Source of the DNA: Candidatus Epilinea brevis
GTDB lineage: Bacteria > Chloroflexota > Anaerolineae > Epilineales > Epilineaceae
Length of the DNA: 64,000 nt
NCBI GenBank assembly: GCA_016710785.1
Contig: JADJUE010000002.1
Location: forward strand, 632,430 to 696,429
Direction: 5' to 3'
The stretch's first letter is position 1; every line of letters starts with the position of its first letter. Positions 1-9,600 of this stretch are shown here, in pieces. The position numbers and the translations under genes were made by a program. The notes beneath the pieces are model-generated. The model was not told the DNA's origin, searched no databases, and was given only the letters and a program-made list of their open reading frames with translations.

Positions 1-2274
1 ATCCGGCGGGGCGATGGCCTGGCCGGCGGGTGGGCGCAGCGCATCCAACCGCCACTGGCCCGCCCGGTCGGCCGTCACGGCGTAACGCAGCGGCGGCTCG
101 CCTGCAGCAGTCAGCAGCTCGACGTCCAGCAAGGCTCCGGCTGGCGCTTCACCGGACACGATGCCGTCTGCGTCAAGCACCAGGCTCAGTGCCGGAAGCG
201 TGACGTCGATCAATGGCCTCCGGCGGCCCAAGGCGATCACGGTGATGCGATCGCCGGACGCCAGGCTCGCCGTCGCGCTGTCCACGGCCAGTTCCGCGGT
301 GAACAGGCCGGTGGCGCCCACCAGCAGCATCCGGCTGGGGTCGGCGAGCGGCGATCCCCGGCGGTCGACCGCGACCGTGAAGCCGTCGCCGCGCGGCAAT
401 GTGCCCTGCACCGTGGGCTCGCTCAAGGCGGCGACCACCGTCGGGCCGCGGAAGCTCCGGCGCAGGTTGTGGCCGCTGGCCAGGGTGCTGTAGACCTCCC
501 CCTTCGCCCCGGGCGCCATGGGCGGGAGGCCGTCGGGCAAGGCCTCGCCATCCTCGCTCATCGACCACAGTCCGGCAGCCGAGAGGGAATACGTGCCGTC
601 GGCACCGCCGCGGGTGCTGGCGTCGGGGAAGGGACTCTCCGGCTCGGCCAGTCCGACCGTAGCGCCCGGCGGCGCGTTGCCGACGACCAGGCCACGCTCC
701 CCGCCTTGCCAGCTAGCGGTCAAGGGCAACACCTTGGCCTCCAACACCTGCGATCCGATGCTGGCGCGCACGACATCGCCGGTTCGGATGGGCATCGGAG
801 CGCCATCGGTTCCCTGCAGGATCAGGCCCAGGTTGCCCGACCAGGGCCCGCCGCCGGCGGCGCGGGCCACGACGCGGTCTTCGCGCCGCAGCTCTAGTTC
901 TGCGCGCAGCTCCCACAGGGTCTGTACCTCGACGAAGGCGGCGCGCGGGTCGCGGCCCGACCCGTCCCCCGGCTCCAGGTACAGCATGGGCACCTGCTCG
1001 CAATGGTAGAGCTGGTCGCCATCGGGCAGGTGGGTGGTGATGTAGAAATGGGTGGCCGGATGCAGGCCGTGCTCCGGCGCCAGACTCCAGGCGCCGTCCG
1101 GACCCACCGCCGACTTCGGGGTCTCGGTCTCGCCGGGTCGCCAGGGATTCCAGACGGTGAAGTCCAGGGACGCGGCCGCGGGGCCGCGTCCGGTCAGCCG
1201 CTCGGTGGCCAGATCCCAAGCCACAGCGAACTCGGGCACGGTCACTTCGAGGCGCGTCACGCCGTCGTCGGCCAGCACGGTGTCGCCGGGTCGCGGCTTC
1301 ACTCGCCGACCGTCTGCGGCAAAGAGCCAGGTGCTGAACCCGCCGTCATCTCCGGCGCGGGCGATGCCTCGGCCGGCCCGGTCAGCAGGACCGCTCAGGC
1401 TCAGCGTGATCGCCGCTCCGGGCTCCAGGTTGCCGGTGATGTCCCCGGGATGCAGGGAGACCCGCAGGTAGGGCGCCCGGCGCGGCCAGGCCAGGTTCCA
1501 GCGTTCGGCACGGCTGCGCAGGCTGAGGGTGACAGCCTGGCCGCCCTCGATGGTTTGAGGGTCGAGCGGGAACGCGCCGGCTCCCGCCGGTCCGGCGCGA
1601 GCGGCGGTGGTGGGTAGGGCGGTTCGCGGCGCATCGGTCGCTGTTGCGGTGGTCAGGGCGGTCCCGGGCGTCACCTCCGGCGCGTCCGGGCCGGTTTCGG
1701 GGTCCAGGACGAAGCGACCGCGAGGCAGATCCAGGGTTCGTTCGATCGTGCGCAGGCGGATCCCGTCAGCTTCGGTCGCCGGGAGCAGGACCAGGCGATC
1801 GGCGGCGCGGTCGAAGGACAGCCGCAATCCAGGCAGCCGCAGCACCTCGCGGCGCTCGCCGCCCGTCTCCAACCACAACCGGTCCCCCGGTCGCAAGGGG
1901 GTCGCCTCGCCGGCCTCATCCTCGAGCCGCGCCTCCCAGCCTTCGCCTCCGTCCGAGCGCACTTCGGCCGCGCCCTTGGCCTGGCCGGCAGCGTCGCGCA
2001 ACAGGGCACGATCGGGCAGCTCGGCGCCCGGCCAGCGCTCGCCGCGGATCAGGTGGTCGCCGATGGTGATCGCGAGGCGGCCGGCAGGCAGTCCAACGGG
2101 CGGGAAGGTATCGGTTGCTGCGACGCTCGCGGTCGGTGGTTGGGACGTGGGCGGCCGCCGATTCACGCAGGCCAGGCTGGCGGTAGCCACAAGGACCAGC
2201 GCAGCCGCAACCATCGTGGCCCTGACGGTGGATGGGAAGGTGGTCGGATCGGCGGAAGGCTGTTGGGGACTCAT
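1..2274 (-). CDS. Partial repeat-rich secreted or surface protein (5' end present)
   Basis: The gene runs off the left edge; 758 codons are visible and the frame stays open to base 1. The start is the ATG at 2274. A hydrophobic N-terminus (about residues 20-36) ends in SLAC, which would suit a signal peptide or a weak lipobox. A Pro/Thr-rich spacer follows. The rest is β-rich and repetitive: a pattern of aromatic strand, 'G-x-x-x-P', then 'RPGD' or 'RTGD' and a second strand recurs, with PLRPGD near residue 126, KPRPGD near 325 and PIRTGD near 494, suggesting several related Ig-like modules. I do not recognise the family. Export and a cell-surface role are inferred from the N-terminus and from the secreted VWA genes next door on the same strand. 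Confidence 0.65.
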   Translation of the reverse strand, partial: MSPQQPSADPTTFPSTVRATMVAAALVLVATASLACVNRRPPTSQPPTASVAATDTFPPVGLPAGRLAITIGDHLIRGERWPGAELPDRALLRDAAGQAKGAAEVRSDGGEGWEARLEDEAGEATPLRPGDRLWLETGGERREVLRLPGLRLSFDRAADRLVLLPATEADGIRLRTIERTLDLPRGRFVLDPETGPDAPEVTPGTALTTATATDAPRTALPTTAARAGPAGAGAFPLDPQTIEGGQAVTLSLRSRAERWNLAWPRRAPYLRVSLHPGDITGNLEPGAAITLSLSGPADRAGRGIARAGDDGGFSTWLFAADGRRVKPRPGDTVLADDGVTRLEVTVPEFAVAWDLATERLTGRGPAAASLDFTVWNPWRPGETETPKSAVGPDGAWSLAPEHGLHPATHFYITTHLPDGDQLYHCEQVPMLYLEPGDGSGRDPRAAFVEVQTLWELRAELELRREDRVVARAAGGGPWSGNLGLILQGTDGAPMPIRTGDVVRASIGSQVLEAKVLPLTASWQGGERGLVVGNAPPGATVGLAEPESPFPDASTRGGADGTYSLSAAGLWSMSEDGEALPDGLPPMAPGAKGEVYSTLASGHNLRRSFRGPTVVAALSEPTVQGTLPRGDGFTVAVDRRGSPLADPSRMLLVGATGLFTAELAVDSATASLASGDRITVIALGRRRPLIDVTLPALSLVLDADGIVSGEAPAGALLDVELLTAAGEPPLRYAVTADRAGQWRLDALRPPAGQAIAPPD

Positions 2275-2359
2275 GGGCGACAGCATATGCCCAGCTCGGC
2301 TGTCAGGTCAACCCGGGCGCTGTTGGGCGCTAGGGCGCCGCCCCCCTCTTGTCCTATCG

Positions 2360-3790
2360 TCAAGGGCAACCGCACTTGAACGCCAGCCCGTTGAACAAGG
2401 GATGCCAGGGCTTGCCGGGATCCTTGATGCCCAAACTGCGGCGAGGCAGGTCGAAGCCGTTGAAACGGCAGAGCAGGGTCCAGCCGTCAACGTCCGCCGG
2501 CTGAGCCAGGGCGTCGGCGATGACCGCGGCCGGCACGCGGGCGGCCAGGCCCGGGCAGACCTGCGGCGCGGGGGTGGCGGTGACCACGGGCGTGCGGGTG
2601 GGGCGGTCCGTGGGGCTGGGGCCGGGGGTGATGCTGGGCGTCGCCGTGCGGCTGGGAACGGCGGTGGCCGAGGGCAGGGGGGTGGCCGAGGGCAGGCCGG
2701 CGGCGTCCACGACCTCGATGCTGGGAATGGTCAGGCCGAAGTTCAGGATCCCGCCCTCGGCATCCAGCAGCTGTCCCTCCGCGATCTCCGCCGCGGGCAC
2801 CAGGCCCAGGGCCAGCGGCTCGGCCCACAAGGTGATGCGCGCCGGGGCCGCCCCGCTCGGCAGCAGCCAGGACCAGCCGGCTTCGCCGCTGGACTGGGCA
2901 GCCGGATCCACGGGGCTGGCGTGGTAGCGCAGCTTCACGCCAGGCTTGAGCCGTACCGCGAACATGGGCCGTTGGAGATCGGCGAAGGCCTTGGTGATCC
3001 CGCCGAACAGGCCCTGCAATCGGGTGAGGTCGTCATCCACGTAGAAGGCCCATGACGGACCGAAGGCCAGGCCGTCCAGGCAGACGGCGTCGGCCGTGGC
3101 ACCGAGAGCCACCGTCAGGACGATGATCCCCTGGCTGCGCAGGTTCGCGGCCGTGGCGGCGGACCTGGTGCAGGTAACCGAGGTGTCGGCGTCCGACACC
3201 AGGACCATGAACTCGCGGATGGGGACGTCGGATGCCATCCCCACCCGTCCCACGGTCAGCACCCTCCGCCCCTCGATGAGGCCGCGCTCGATGGCGGTGT
3301 CCCCGTTGGGCGAGATCTTGCCCAGGCAGGCGTTGACCCGACCCTCGTCGTTCGTCAGCACGCAGAGGGTGGTCGCCACCGAGTTGAAGGTCACCACGCC
3401 CACCATGGCGTCCGGATGCTCTGTCAGGCGCAGCCCACGCACGAAATCCTTGAGCGCAAGCTGGGTTTGCCGGATGCGTGCGCCGTACATGGAGCCGGAG
3501 GCGTCGATGACCAGCACGATGTGCACGGGGGCGGCGGCTTGCGCCGGGCAGGTGGCCCGCAGGTCCAAGGTCAGCTTGCTGGCGTAGCCCAGTGGCCGGC
3601 GCAAGGGGGCGGCGCCCAGGGTGGTGTTGACCATGCAGGGGCTGGGGGGCCGGGGCGTGGCCGAGTGCGGCGCGCCCTGCGCCCGGGCTGGGGCGGAGGA
3701 AGCTGCCAGGACAAGGATCCCCGTATACAGCAGGGACACGAGGCCGGACGCGAAACGACGACGCAGGTGGAGGTAGCGCTGCTGGCCCAT
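2360..3790 (-). CDS. Secreted VWA-domain protein, copy 1
   Basis: 476-residue exported protein. A signal peptide (about residues 1-38, ending ARAQ) is followed by a β-rich segment and a VWA domain (about 85-280). The metal-ion-dependent adhesion site looks intact: DASGSM, then a Thr in GDTAIERG and an Asp in VSDAD. After the VWA come a β-domain, a Pro/Thr/Ser linker (about 375-415) and a small Cys-containing C-terminal domain ending CGCP. VWA domains bind protein ligands through a divalent cation, so an extracellular adhesion or scaffold role is likely; the ligand is unknown. It is a near-copy of the upstream gene at 3961-5391 and has the same length. Eight or more Cys residues suggest disulfides outside the membrane. 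Confidence 0.85.
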   Translation of the reverse strand: MGQQRYLHLRRRFASGLVSLLYTGILVLAASSAPARAQGAPHSATPRPPSPCMVNTTLGAAPLRRPLGYASKLTLDLRATCPAQAAAPVHIVLVIDASGSMYGARIRQTQLALKDFVRGLRLTEHPDAMVGVVTFNSVATTLCVLTNDEGRVNACLGKISPNGDTAIERGLIEGRRVLTVGRVGMASDVPIREFMVLVSDADTSVTCTRSAATAANLRSQGIIVLTVALGATADAVCLDGLAFGPSWAFYVDDDLTRLQGLFGGITKAFADLQRPMFAVRLKPGVKLRYHASPVDPAAQSSGEAGWSWLLPSGAAPARITLWAEPLALGLVPAAEIAEGQLLDAEGGILNFGLTIPSIEVVDAAGLPSATPLPSATAVPSRTATPSITPGPSPTDRPTRTPVVTATPAPQVCPGLAARVPAAVIADALAQPADVDGWTLLCRFNGFDLPRRSLGIKDPGKPWHPLFNGLAFKCGCP

Positions 3791-3960
3791 GGTGTTCTCC
3801 CAACATCGTTGCGTCCCCGCTCATCCGACGGGGACGGTGGCGGCTGCTATCTCAGAGTCCGACCGTCTGGCCAGCGTATTAACGCGGGGCGCGCCGAATG
3901 TGGACAGCGGCGTGCGGGGACATATCAAGTCGCGCCGCGGCACCTGCCGCGCCCGCCCTG

Positions 3961-5391
3961 TCAGGGGCAGCCGCACTTGAAGGTCAGCCCGTTGAACAGC
4001 GGATGCCAGGCCTTGCCCGGATCGGTGAGGCCTAGGTTGCGACGGGGCAGGTCGAAGCCATTCAAACGGCAGGGCAGTGTCCAGCCGTGAACAGCCGCCG
4101 GCTGGGCCAGGGCGTCGGCGATGACGGCGGCCGGCACGCGGGCGGCCAGGCCCGGGCAGACCTGCGGCGCGGGGGTGGCGGTGACCACGGGCGTGCGGGT
4201 GGGAGGGTACGTGGGGCTGGGGCCGGGGGTGATGGTGGGCGTCGCCGTGCGGCTGGGAACGGCGGTGGCCGAGGGCAGGGGGGTGGCCGAGGGCAGGCCG
4301 GCGGCGTCCACGACCTCGATGCCGGGAATGGTCAGGCCGAAGTTCAGGATCCCTCCCGCGGCGTCCAGCAACTGTCCCTCGGCGATCTCCGCCGCAGGCA
4401 CCAGGCCCAGGGCCAGCGGCTCGGCCCACAAGGTGATGCGCGTCGGAGCCGCCCCGCTCGGCAGCAGCCAGGTCCAGCCGGCATCGCCGCTGGACTGGGC
4501 TGCCGGATCCACAGGGCTGGCGTTGTAGCGCAGCTTGCCGCCGGGCTTGAGCCGGATCGCGAGCATAGGCCGTTGGTGATCGGCGAGGGCCGCCGTGATG
4601 CCGCCGAACAGCCCCCGCAAGCGGGTGAAGTCGTCCTCCACGTGGTAGGCCCAGGCCGGACCGAAGGCCAGGCTGTCCAGGCAGACGGCTTCCGCCGTGG
4701 CGCCAAGGGCCACCGAGAGGAGGACCACCTCCTGGTTGTGCACCTTCGCGGCCGCGGCGGCAGGGAGGATGCAGGAAACCGAAGCGTCGGCGTCCGACAC
4801 CAGGACCATGAACTCGCGGATGGGGATGTCGGATACCATCCCTGCCCGACCCGCGGTCAGCACCTTCAGCCCTTCGATCAGGCCGCGATCGATGGCCGTG
4901 CCCCCGTTGGGCGAGATCGCGCCCAGGCAGCTGTTGACGCGACCCTCGTGGTTGGTCAGCTTGCAGAGCGTGCTCGCGTTGGAGTTGAAGATCACCACGC
5001 CGACCATGGTGTCCGGATGGTCCGCCAGGCGCAGCCCGCGTACGAAGTCCTTGAGCGCAAACTGTGTCTGCCGGATGCGTTCGCCGGCCATGGAGCCTGA
5101 GGCATCGATGACCAGCACGATGTGCACCGGGGTGGCGAGTTGCGCCGGGCAGGTGGCCTGAAGACCCACGGTGAGCTTGCTGGCGTAGCCCAAGGGGATG
5201 CGCCCTGGGTCGGCGCTGAAGGCGGTGGTCACCGTGCAGGGGCTGGGGGGCCGGGGCGTGGCGGTGGGCGGCGCGCCCTGCGCCCCTGCTGGGGCGGAGG
5301 AAGCAGCCAGGACAAGGATCCCCGTATACAGCAGCGACACGAGGCCGGACGCGAAACGACGACGCAGGTGGAGGTAGCGCTGCTGGCCCAT
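3961..5391 (-). CDS. Secreted VWA-domain protein, copy 2
   Basis: 476 residues with the same architecture as the gene at 2360-3790: signal peptide, VWA domain with DASGSM, GGTAIDRG and VSDADAS, a β-domain, a Pro/Thr/Ser linker and a C-terminal Cys domain ending KCGCP. The start codons of the two genes are exactly 1,601 bp apart, equal to the spacing of their stop codons, so no net indel has accumulated. Differences concentrate in the VWA domain (for example MYGARIR against MAGERIR), while the linker and the signal peptide are almost unchanged. An extracellular ligand-binding role is inferred from the domain; the two copies may have different ligand preferences. The ATG start was chosen because the duplicated upstream region ends there in both copies. 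Confidence 0.85.
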   Translation of the reverse strand: MGQQRYLHLRRRFASGLVSLLYTGILVLAASSAPAGAQGAPPTATPRPPSPCTVTTAFSADPGRIPLGYASKLTVGLQATCPAQLATPVHIVLVIDASGSMAGERIRQTQFALKDFVRGLRLADHPDTMVGVVIFNSNASTLCKLTNHEGRVNSCLGAISPNGGTAIDRGLIEGLKVLTAGRAGMVSDIPIREFMVLVSDADASVSCILPAAAAAKVHNQEVVLLSVALGATAEAVCLDSLAFGPAWAYHVEDDFTRLRGLFGGITAALADHQRPMLAIRLKPGGKLRYNASPVDPAAQSSGDAGWTWLLPSGAAPTRITLWAEPLALGLVPAAEIAEGQLLDAAGGILNFGLTIPGIEVVDAAGLPSATPLPSATAVPSRTATPTITPGPSPTYPPTRTPVVTATPAPQVCPGLAARVPAAVIADALAQPAAVHGWTLPCRLNGFDLPRRNLGLTDPGKAWHPLFNGLTFKCGCP

Positions 5392-5547
5392 GGTGTTCTC
5401 CCAACATCGTTGCGTCCCCGCTCATCCGACGGGGACGGTGGCGGCTGCATTTTCAGAGTCCGACCGTCTGGCCAGCGTATTAACGCGGGGCGCGCCGAAT
5501 GTGGACAGCGGCGTGCGGGGACATATCAAGTCGCGCCGCGGCACCTG

Positions 5548-5818
5548 TCCTCGACGTCCGCCACGGCGTCGATGGAATCGCTCCCCTCTCGCTGGATCCT
5601 CCTGGGCCTGGGCGCCGCCGGTGGTGCCGCCAACCTGGCGCTGCGCCGCCCGCAGCCCGTTGAGGCACAGCCCGCGAAGGTGTGATCCCGACCGGCGCTT
5701 GATCACTGGCGCCCGGAGCCTTGCGGAGCGATGTAGCCCCGCCCGTTTCCGTTTCACCCGGGCGGGGCGCTCGCGTTCTCCATAGCTTCGTGTCGTGACA
5801 GCAGAGAGGCGAAGGTCA
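5548..5818. other. Intergenic segment with a possible C-terminal membrane-anchor remnant
   Basis: No complete gene is seen between the duplicated VWA leader and vapC. On the plus strand an open frame ending at 5685 encodes SRWILLGLGAAGGAANLALR close to its C-terminus, which looks like a membrane anchor. It begins abruptly at the duplication boundary, so it may be the tail of a gene cut when the VWA unit was duplicated. This is weak evidence. The rest holds the GC-rich hairpin at 5736-5768. Confidence 0.25.
5736..5768. terminator. GC-rich hairpin, possible terminator
   Basis: A perfect 10-bp inverted repeat, GCCCCGCCCG and CGGGCGGGGC, with a 13-base loop lies 51 bases beyond the vapC stop codon. 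There is no clear T-run on either side, so an intrinsic terminator for the minus-strand toxin-antitoxin operon is plausible but not certain. Confidence 0.35.
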
Positions 5819-6196
5819 TCACTGCACGCTCAACACCGGTACTTCGTAGCGCTGGATCGCGGCGTCGTGGGTGACAAGGGTGAGGTTCTCCACCAAGGCC
5901 TGAGCGATCAACATCCGATCAAAGGGATCGCGGTGGTGATGAGGCAAGGCAACGGCGACGCGAGCGTGGGCGAAGGTGATCGGAAGCTCCCAGAATCCGG
6001 ACTCCGTGACGCCATCTTCCACGGACGCCGGGAGGCGAAGCTTGCCAAGGCTCACCTTCAGACCCAACTCCCACGCTGTGACTGCGCTGACGTAGACCTC
6101 GTTTGCCGATCGGACCACGTTCTTGATCTCCCGTGTCAGGCGAGCGTCGTTCGCTTGCCACCACAGAAACACATGGCTGTCGAGAAGCAACTTCAA
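5819..6196 (-). CDS. vapC: VapC-type PIN-domain ribonuclease toxin
   Basis: 125-residue PIN-domain protein. VapC toxins are Mg-dependent endoribonucleases that cut tRNA or rRNA and are held inactive by their cognate antitoxin. The acidic active-site residues are visible: Asp in LLLDSHVFLWW at the N-terminus, Glu in TAWELG, Asp in HRDPFDRML and a final Asp in THDAAI. The length is normal for the family. I start it at the TTG at 6196, which overlaps the antitoxin stop codon (TTGA), because this gives the standard MKLLLDSH N-terminus; the longer in-frame extension upstream overlaps the antitoxin and does not resemble PIN sequence. Translational coupling to the antitoxin is likely. Confidence 0.85.
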   Translation of the reverse strand: MKLLLDSHVFLWWQANDARLTREIKNVVRSANEVYVSAVTAWELGLKVSLGKLRLPASVEDGVTESGFWELPITFAHARVAVALPHHHRDPFDRMLIAQALVENLTLVTHDAAIQRYEVPVLSVQ

Positions 6197-6429
6197 GCGT
6201 CGTCTCCGAGGAACAAGGCGGCTACCTGGGCGTCGCTCTGTTCGAAGTCCGCAGACATCCAGACCTTCCCCTGCCATGCGCCTGGTGCCGGACGCGGACC
6301 TTGTTCGACAGGAACCAACCTCACCGCTGGCTTGCCGTGGCGCGAAATGACGATTTCGTCCCCAGCAAGGACGCGCTCGATCAGTTTGGACAAGTGGGCT
6401 TTCGCCTCGTAGAGGTTGATCGTGATCAT
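6193..6429 (-). CDS. Phd/YefM-family antitoxin
   Basis: 78-residue antitoxin. The N-terminal half (INLYEAKAHLSKLIERV, then EIVISRHGKPAVRLVP) is the classic Phd/YefM DNA-binding fold, and the C-terminal tail would wrap the toxin. It precedes vapC with a 4-base overlap, the usual order for these operons. Phd-family antitoxins neutralise the toxin and, with it, repress their own promoter. A strong promoter and an inverted repeat sit directly upstream (6436-6464). The -10 box ends only six bases from the ATG, so the mRNA probably begins at or next to the start codon. The combination of a Phd-type antitoxin with a PIN toxin is common. Confidence 0.87.
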   Translation of the reverse strand: MITINLYEAKAHLSKLIERVLAGDEIVISRHGKPAVRLVPVEQGPRPAPGAWQGKVWMSADFEQSDAQVAALFLGDDA

Positions 6430-6435
6430 GGTTCG

Positions 6436-6464
6436 ATACTAGTCAATCTGACCAGGTTGGTCAA
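6436..6464 (-). promoter_or_regulatory. Promoter and probable operator of the phd-vapC operon
   Basis: On the minus strand TTGACC (6464-6459), a 17-base spacer and TAGTAT (6441-6436) precede the antitoxin ATG at 6429. The inverted repeat TGACC-AGGTT-GGTCA (6449-6463) covers the -35 box and is a candidate antitoxin operator; the direct repeat AGTCAAT flanks it. The predicted transcript start is at about the ATG, which implies leaderless translation. Confidence 0.7.
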
Positions 6465-6624
6465 GTCAATGGCCGCCCAGGTCGGTACAGGCGAATCGGC
6501 GTGGTTCCGGAATCGCTATAACCTGTTCCAACACTCCGGCGTTCTATTCCGTACACGCGGTCTCCCAGAGCCGCCTCAGATGTCGTGTTGCCCCCTGCCC
6601 TTGTATGGAAAGGACCGCCCAGTC

Positions 6625-9600
6625 ATGCCTCAGCGCCTACCGCTTGGCTTTCCCCGCCGACTCCCGCTCCGTGCGGTCCTGCTGCTCCTCCTGCTGCCGG
6701 TCCTGGCTCTCCTGGCCCCTGATCTCCCCGCGCCCGCGCCCGTCGCGGCCCAAGCGCCCGCCCCGCTCATCGCCTACCGCATGACCGACCAGTGGCCCGA
6801 GCGCGAGGTCGCCTCGGCCGGACTCTTCCAGTCGCCCATCGATCTTGACGTGGCGCCGGATGGCACCGTGCTGGTGGCCGACCGCGGTATCGGTGGCGTG
6901 CATCGCCTGCTGCCTACCGGCGTATTCACCACCCCCTTCGGCAGCGCCGGCGGTTTTCCCGCGCAGCTGGGTCAGGTGGGGGCCATTGCCGTGGGGCCGG
7001 CCGTCGCCGGGGCGGTCGCCGATCGCGTCTTCGTCGTGGACCCCGCCGTGGACCGCCTGGTGGTCTATGGGCTCGACGGGCGCTACATCGCCCACTGGTC
7101 CGGAATGCCGGTGCAGAGCGTCGCGGCCCACGGGGGCCGCGTCTACGTGCTGGACCGCGAGGCCTCCGCTGTGCGCTTGCTGGACGCGACCACCGGCACC
7201 GAGCGCGCCCGCTTCGGGGCGCGCGGCACCGAAGACGGGCAGTTCGCCAACTTCAGCGACGTCGATGTGACCGAAGATGGCAAGGTGCTGGCCGTGGCCG
7301 ATCTGGGCGGCCTGCGCGTGCAGCTTTGGGATCTGGCCGACGACGCCGCCCTGGCCGGCGGGGCGGCCGCGGCCAGGATCAGGACGGTCTACAACCTCAC
7401 CGAGTCCCGTTACAACAAGACCGACATGGTCTGCCGCGCCCCGCGGGTCAACGCCCTGGGCGGAGATCGCGTCTTCATCGGCCAGGGCGAGCAGGCCTGT
7501 CTGGTGGAGGGGCGGGAGGTGATCGCGGCCATCGCCACCTCGGCCAACAAGGGCACCATCTGCCGTGCCACCGTTCGCCTGCCGCGCCTCCGTCCAGGCG
7601 GGGCGCAGTTCTTCGCTTTGGCCTCCGTGGATCCCAACGCCGGCGCCTGCGGCGAGAAGAAGACCGACCTGGAGACCTCCACCGTCATCGCCCGCTACAA
7701 CGACGAAGCGCTGAAAGGTGTGCGGACGGTGTGGACCGCCGCCGACAACATCACCGTCGAAGGTCGGCTCTTGAACCCTGGCAGCCTCACCATGCCCGCG
7801 CCCGACCGCGTCTTCGTCCGTGACAACTCCCCGTACCTGCGATTCTATGGTACCGACGGCGCCTTGATCGCCGCCACCACCCGCGACACCTCCGGTTCCG
7901 ACCAGGGCACGGAGGCCGAGGTCACCCGCGTGGGGCTGGCCATCGGCGCCGAGGTGGACGGCGAGATCTACGCCCAGTACACCAAGACGCGCCGTTCTGG
8001 TGAAACCTTCACCTCCGAGACTGGTGTCGGGCGCTTCAGGCCGGCGACCGTGCGCACGCAGCAGGGCGACCAACGGATCATCGAGCCAGTTTGGACCAAG
8101 GCCCTGGTCTCCAGCGGCCGTATGCAGCGCTCTGTCTTCAGCATGGCTTACAACACCGTCAGCCGCGAGCTGCTGGTGATGCGCTCCGACAATGTAGACG
8201 CCCAGCGGACCGTCAACATGGTGATCTACCGCTACAGCCCCGACGGCACGCAGCTGGACCCTGTCTGGGACCTGCCGGATGACGGGCAGACCAACCCCTA
8301 CGTTGACCTGGCCGTGGGTCCCGACGGTCGTTTCTTCGTGCTGGATGACCTGGCCGACAAGGTGCTGGTGTATGCCTCCACCGGCGAACTGCAGCGTGAA
8401 GTGAAGGTGGCCGGCGACTCGCGGTCCGTGGCCGGCGGTCCCGACAGCGCCGCCGGCTCGGTGTTCACCCTGCGCGAGTACGGCAGCATCGAGCGCTACG
8501 GCGACGACGGCGCCGTCACTGCCCGCCTGGACGGCCGGGCCGTAGATTTCAGCGACCCCACCGCCATCGCCGACATGGTGGTGGACGCAGCGGGCAAGGT
8601 CTACGTGGCCGACGCCCAGGCCAGTCTGGTCTCCGTCTTCGAGGCCACCGACGACCCCACCATCCTACCCATGCCGGACGACGGCGCCTGCAGCTTCCTG
8701 GCCCAGAAGACCGCCGCTCCGGCCCAGATCCAGCTGGGGGAGACGGTGACCATCAGCATGGATCTGGCCGGCAAGTGCGGGATCGACGAGGAGCCGACCG
8801 ATATCGTCTTCGTCGTCCCTTACCTTCTCAACCTGCAGCAGGGTCGGGATCGCAGCGGCATGACCATCAACAGCATGCTCAACCTGGCGCGGCGCCTGAA
8901 GTTCGATCGCCACCGGGTGGGCATTGTCAGCTACTACCAGACCCACAAGTTGGAGCTGCCTCTGACCTCGGATCTGGCCGTCTACACCGAAGCGGTGCGC
9001 AACATCACCCGCCAGGACCCGCCCAACGCCGACGTCAAGCCCCATCTGGGCGACGCGATGGAGGAGGCGGCCAAGCTATTCGAGACCCCCGCCACCCGGC
9101 GCCAGGTGATGGTGCTGCTCAACGCCGCTTACTGCGATCCCAACAACCAGCGCCGCCCGGTCGACTGCACCGGCTTCCCGCTGGCCGACGACGTGGCCGT
9201 CGCCATCCGCGGCCGCGGCATTCGCATCGTGGCCATGCAGAGCCCGGCCGCAACCAACCTGGCCTCCTCCGATGAAGACGTGGTCAACAGCTTCGAGGAC
9301 GCTCACCGACGCATCGTGGCCTATCACCTGCCGGGGGTCCTGGCCAGCGGGCTGACGGTGGTCGACGAGCTGCCGGCCAACATGGCTCTGGTGGCCGGGC
9401 AGGAGGGTGGGGGCGTTTGGGTCGCGCCGCGGCTCAGTTGGCAGCGCGCCAGCCTGGGCCTGGAGGACCGTCTGCGGCTCAGCTTCCAGCTGCGTCCTAC
9501 CGCGGCCGGCATCTGGCCGACCAACGTGCAGGCCTACGCCGATCTGACGGATGGCTGGGGCGTGACGCGGCGCATCGCCTTCCCGGTGCCGCAAATCGAG

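Larger units (their letters stand above)
2360..5547. repeat. Tandem duplication of a 1.6-kb unit (VWA gene plus its leader)
   Basis: Each unit holds one VWA gene and about 156 bases of upstream DNA. The upstream segments 3791-3946 and 5392-5547 are almost identical, both ending in GCGGCACCTG, after which the sequences diverge. Start codons, stop codons and the divergence point all show the same 1,601-bp offset, so the duplication was direct and indel-free. The shared leader should carry the same promoter for both genes, although I could not pick a convincing -35/-10 pair in it. Confidence 0.85.

Noticed and set aside
1607..3055. A 482-codon plus-strand frame at the left end
   Set aside because: It crosses two minus-strand genes and their gap and is Ser/Arg/Gly-rich low-complexity shadow.
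6133..6624. N-terminal extension of the propeller/VWA gene
   Set aside because: It would overlap the toxin and antitoxin genes; the signal peptide begins only at the ATG at 6625.
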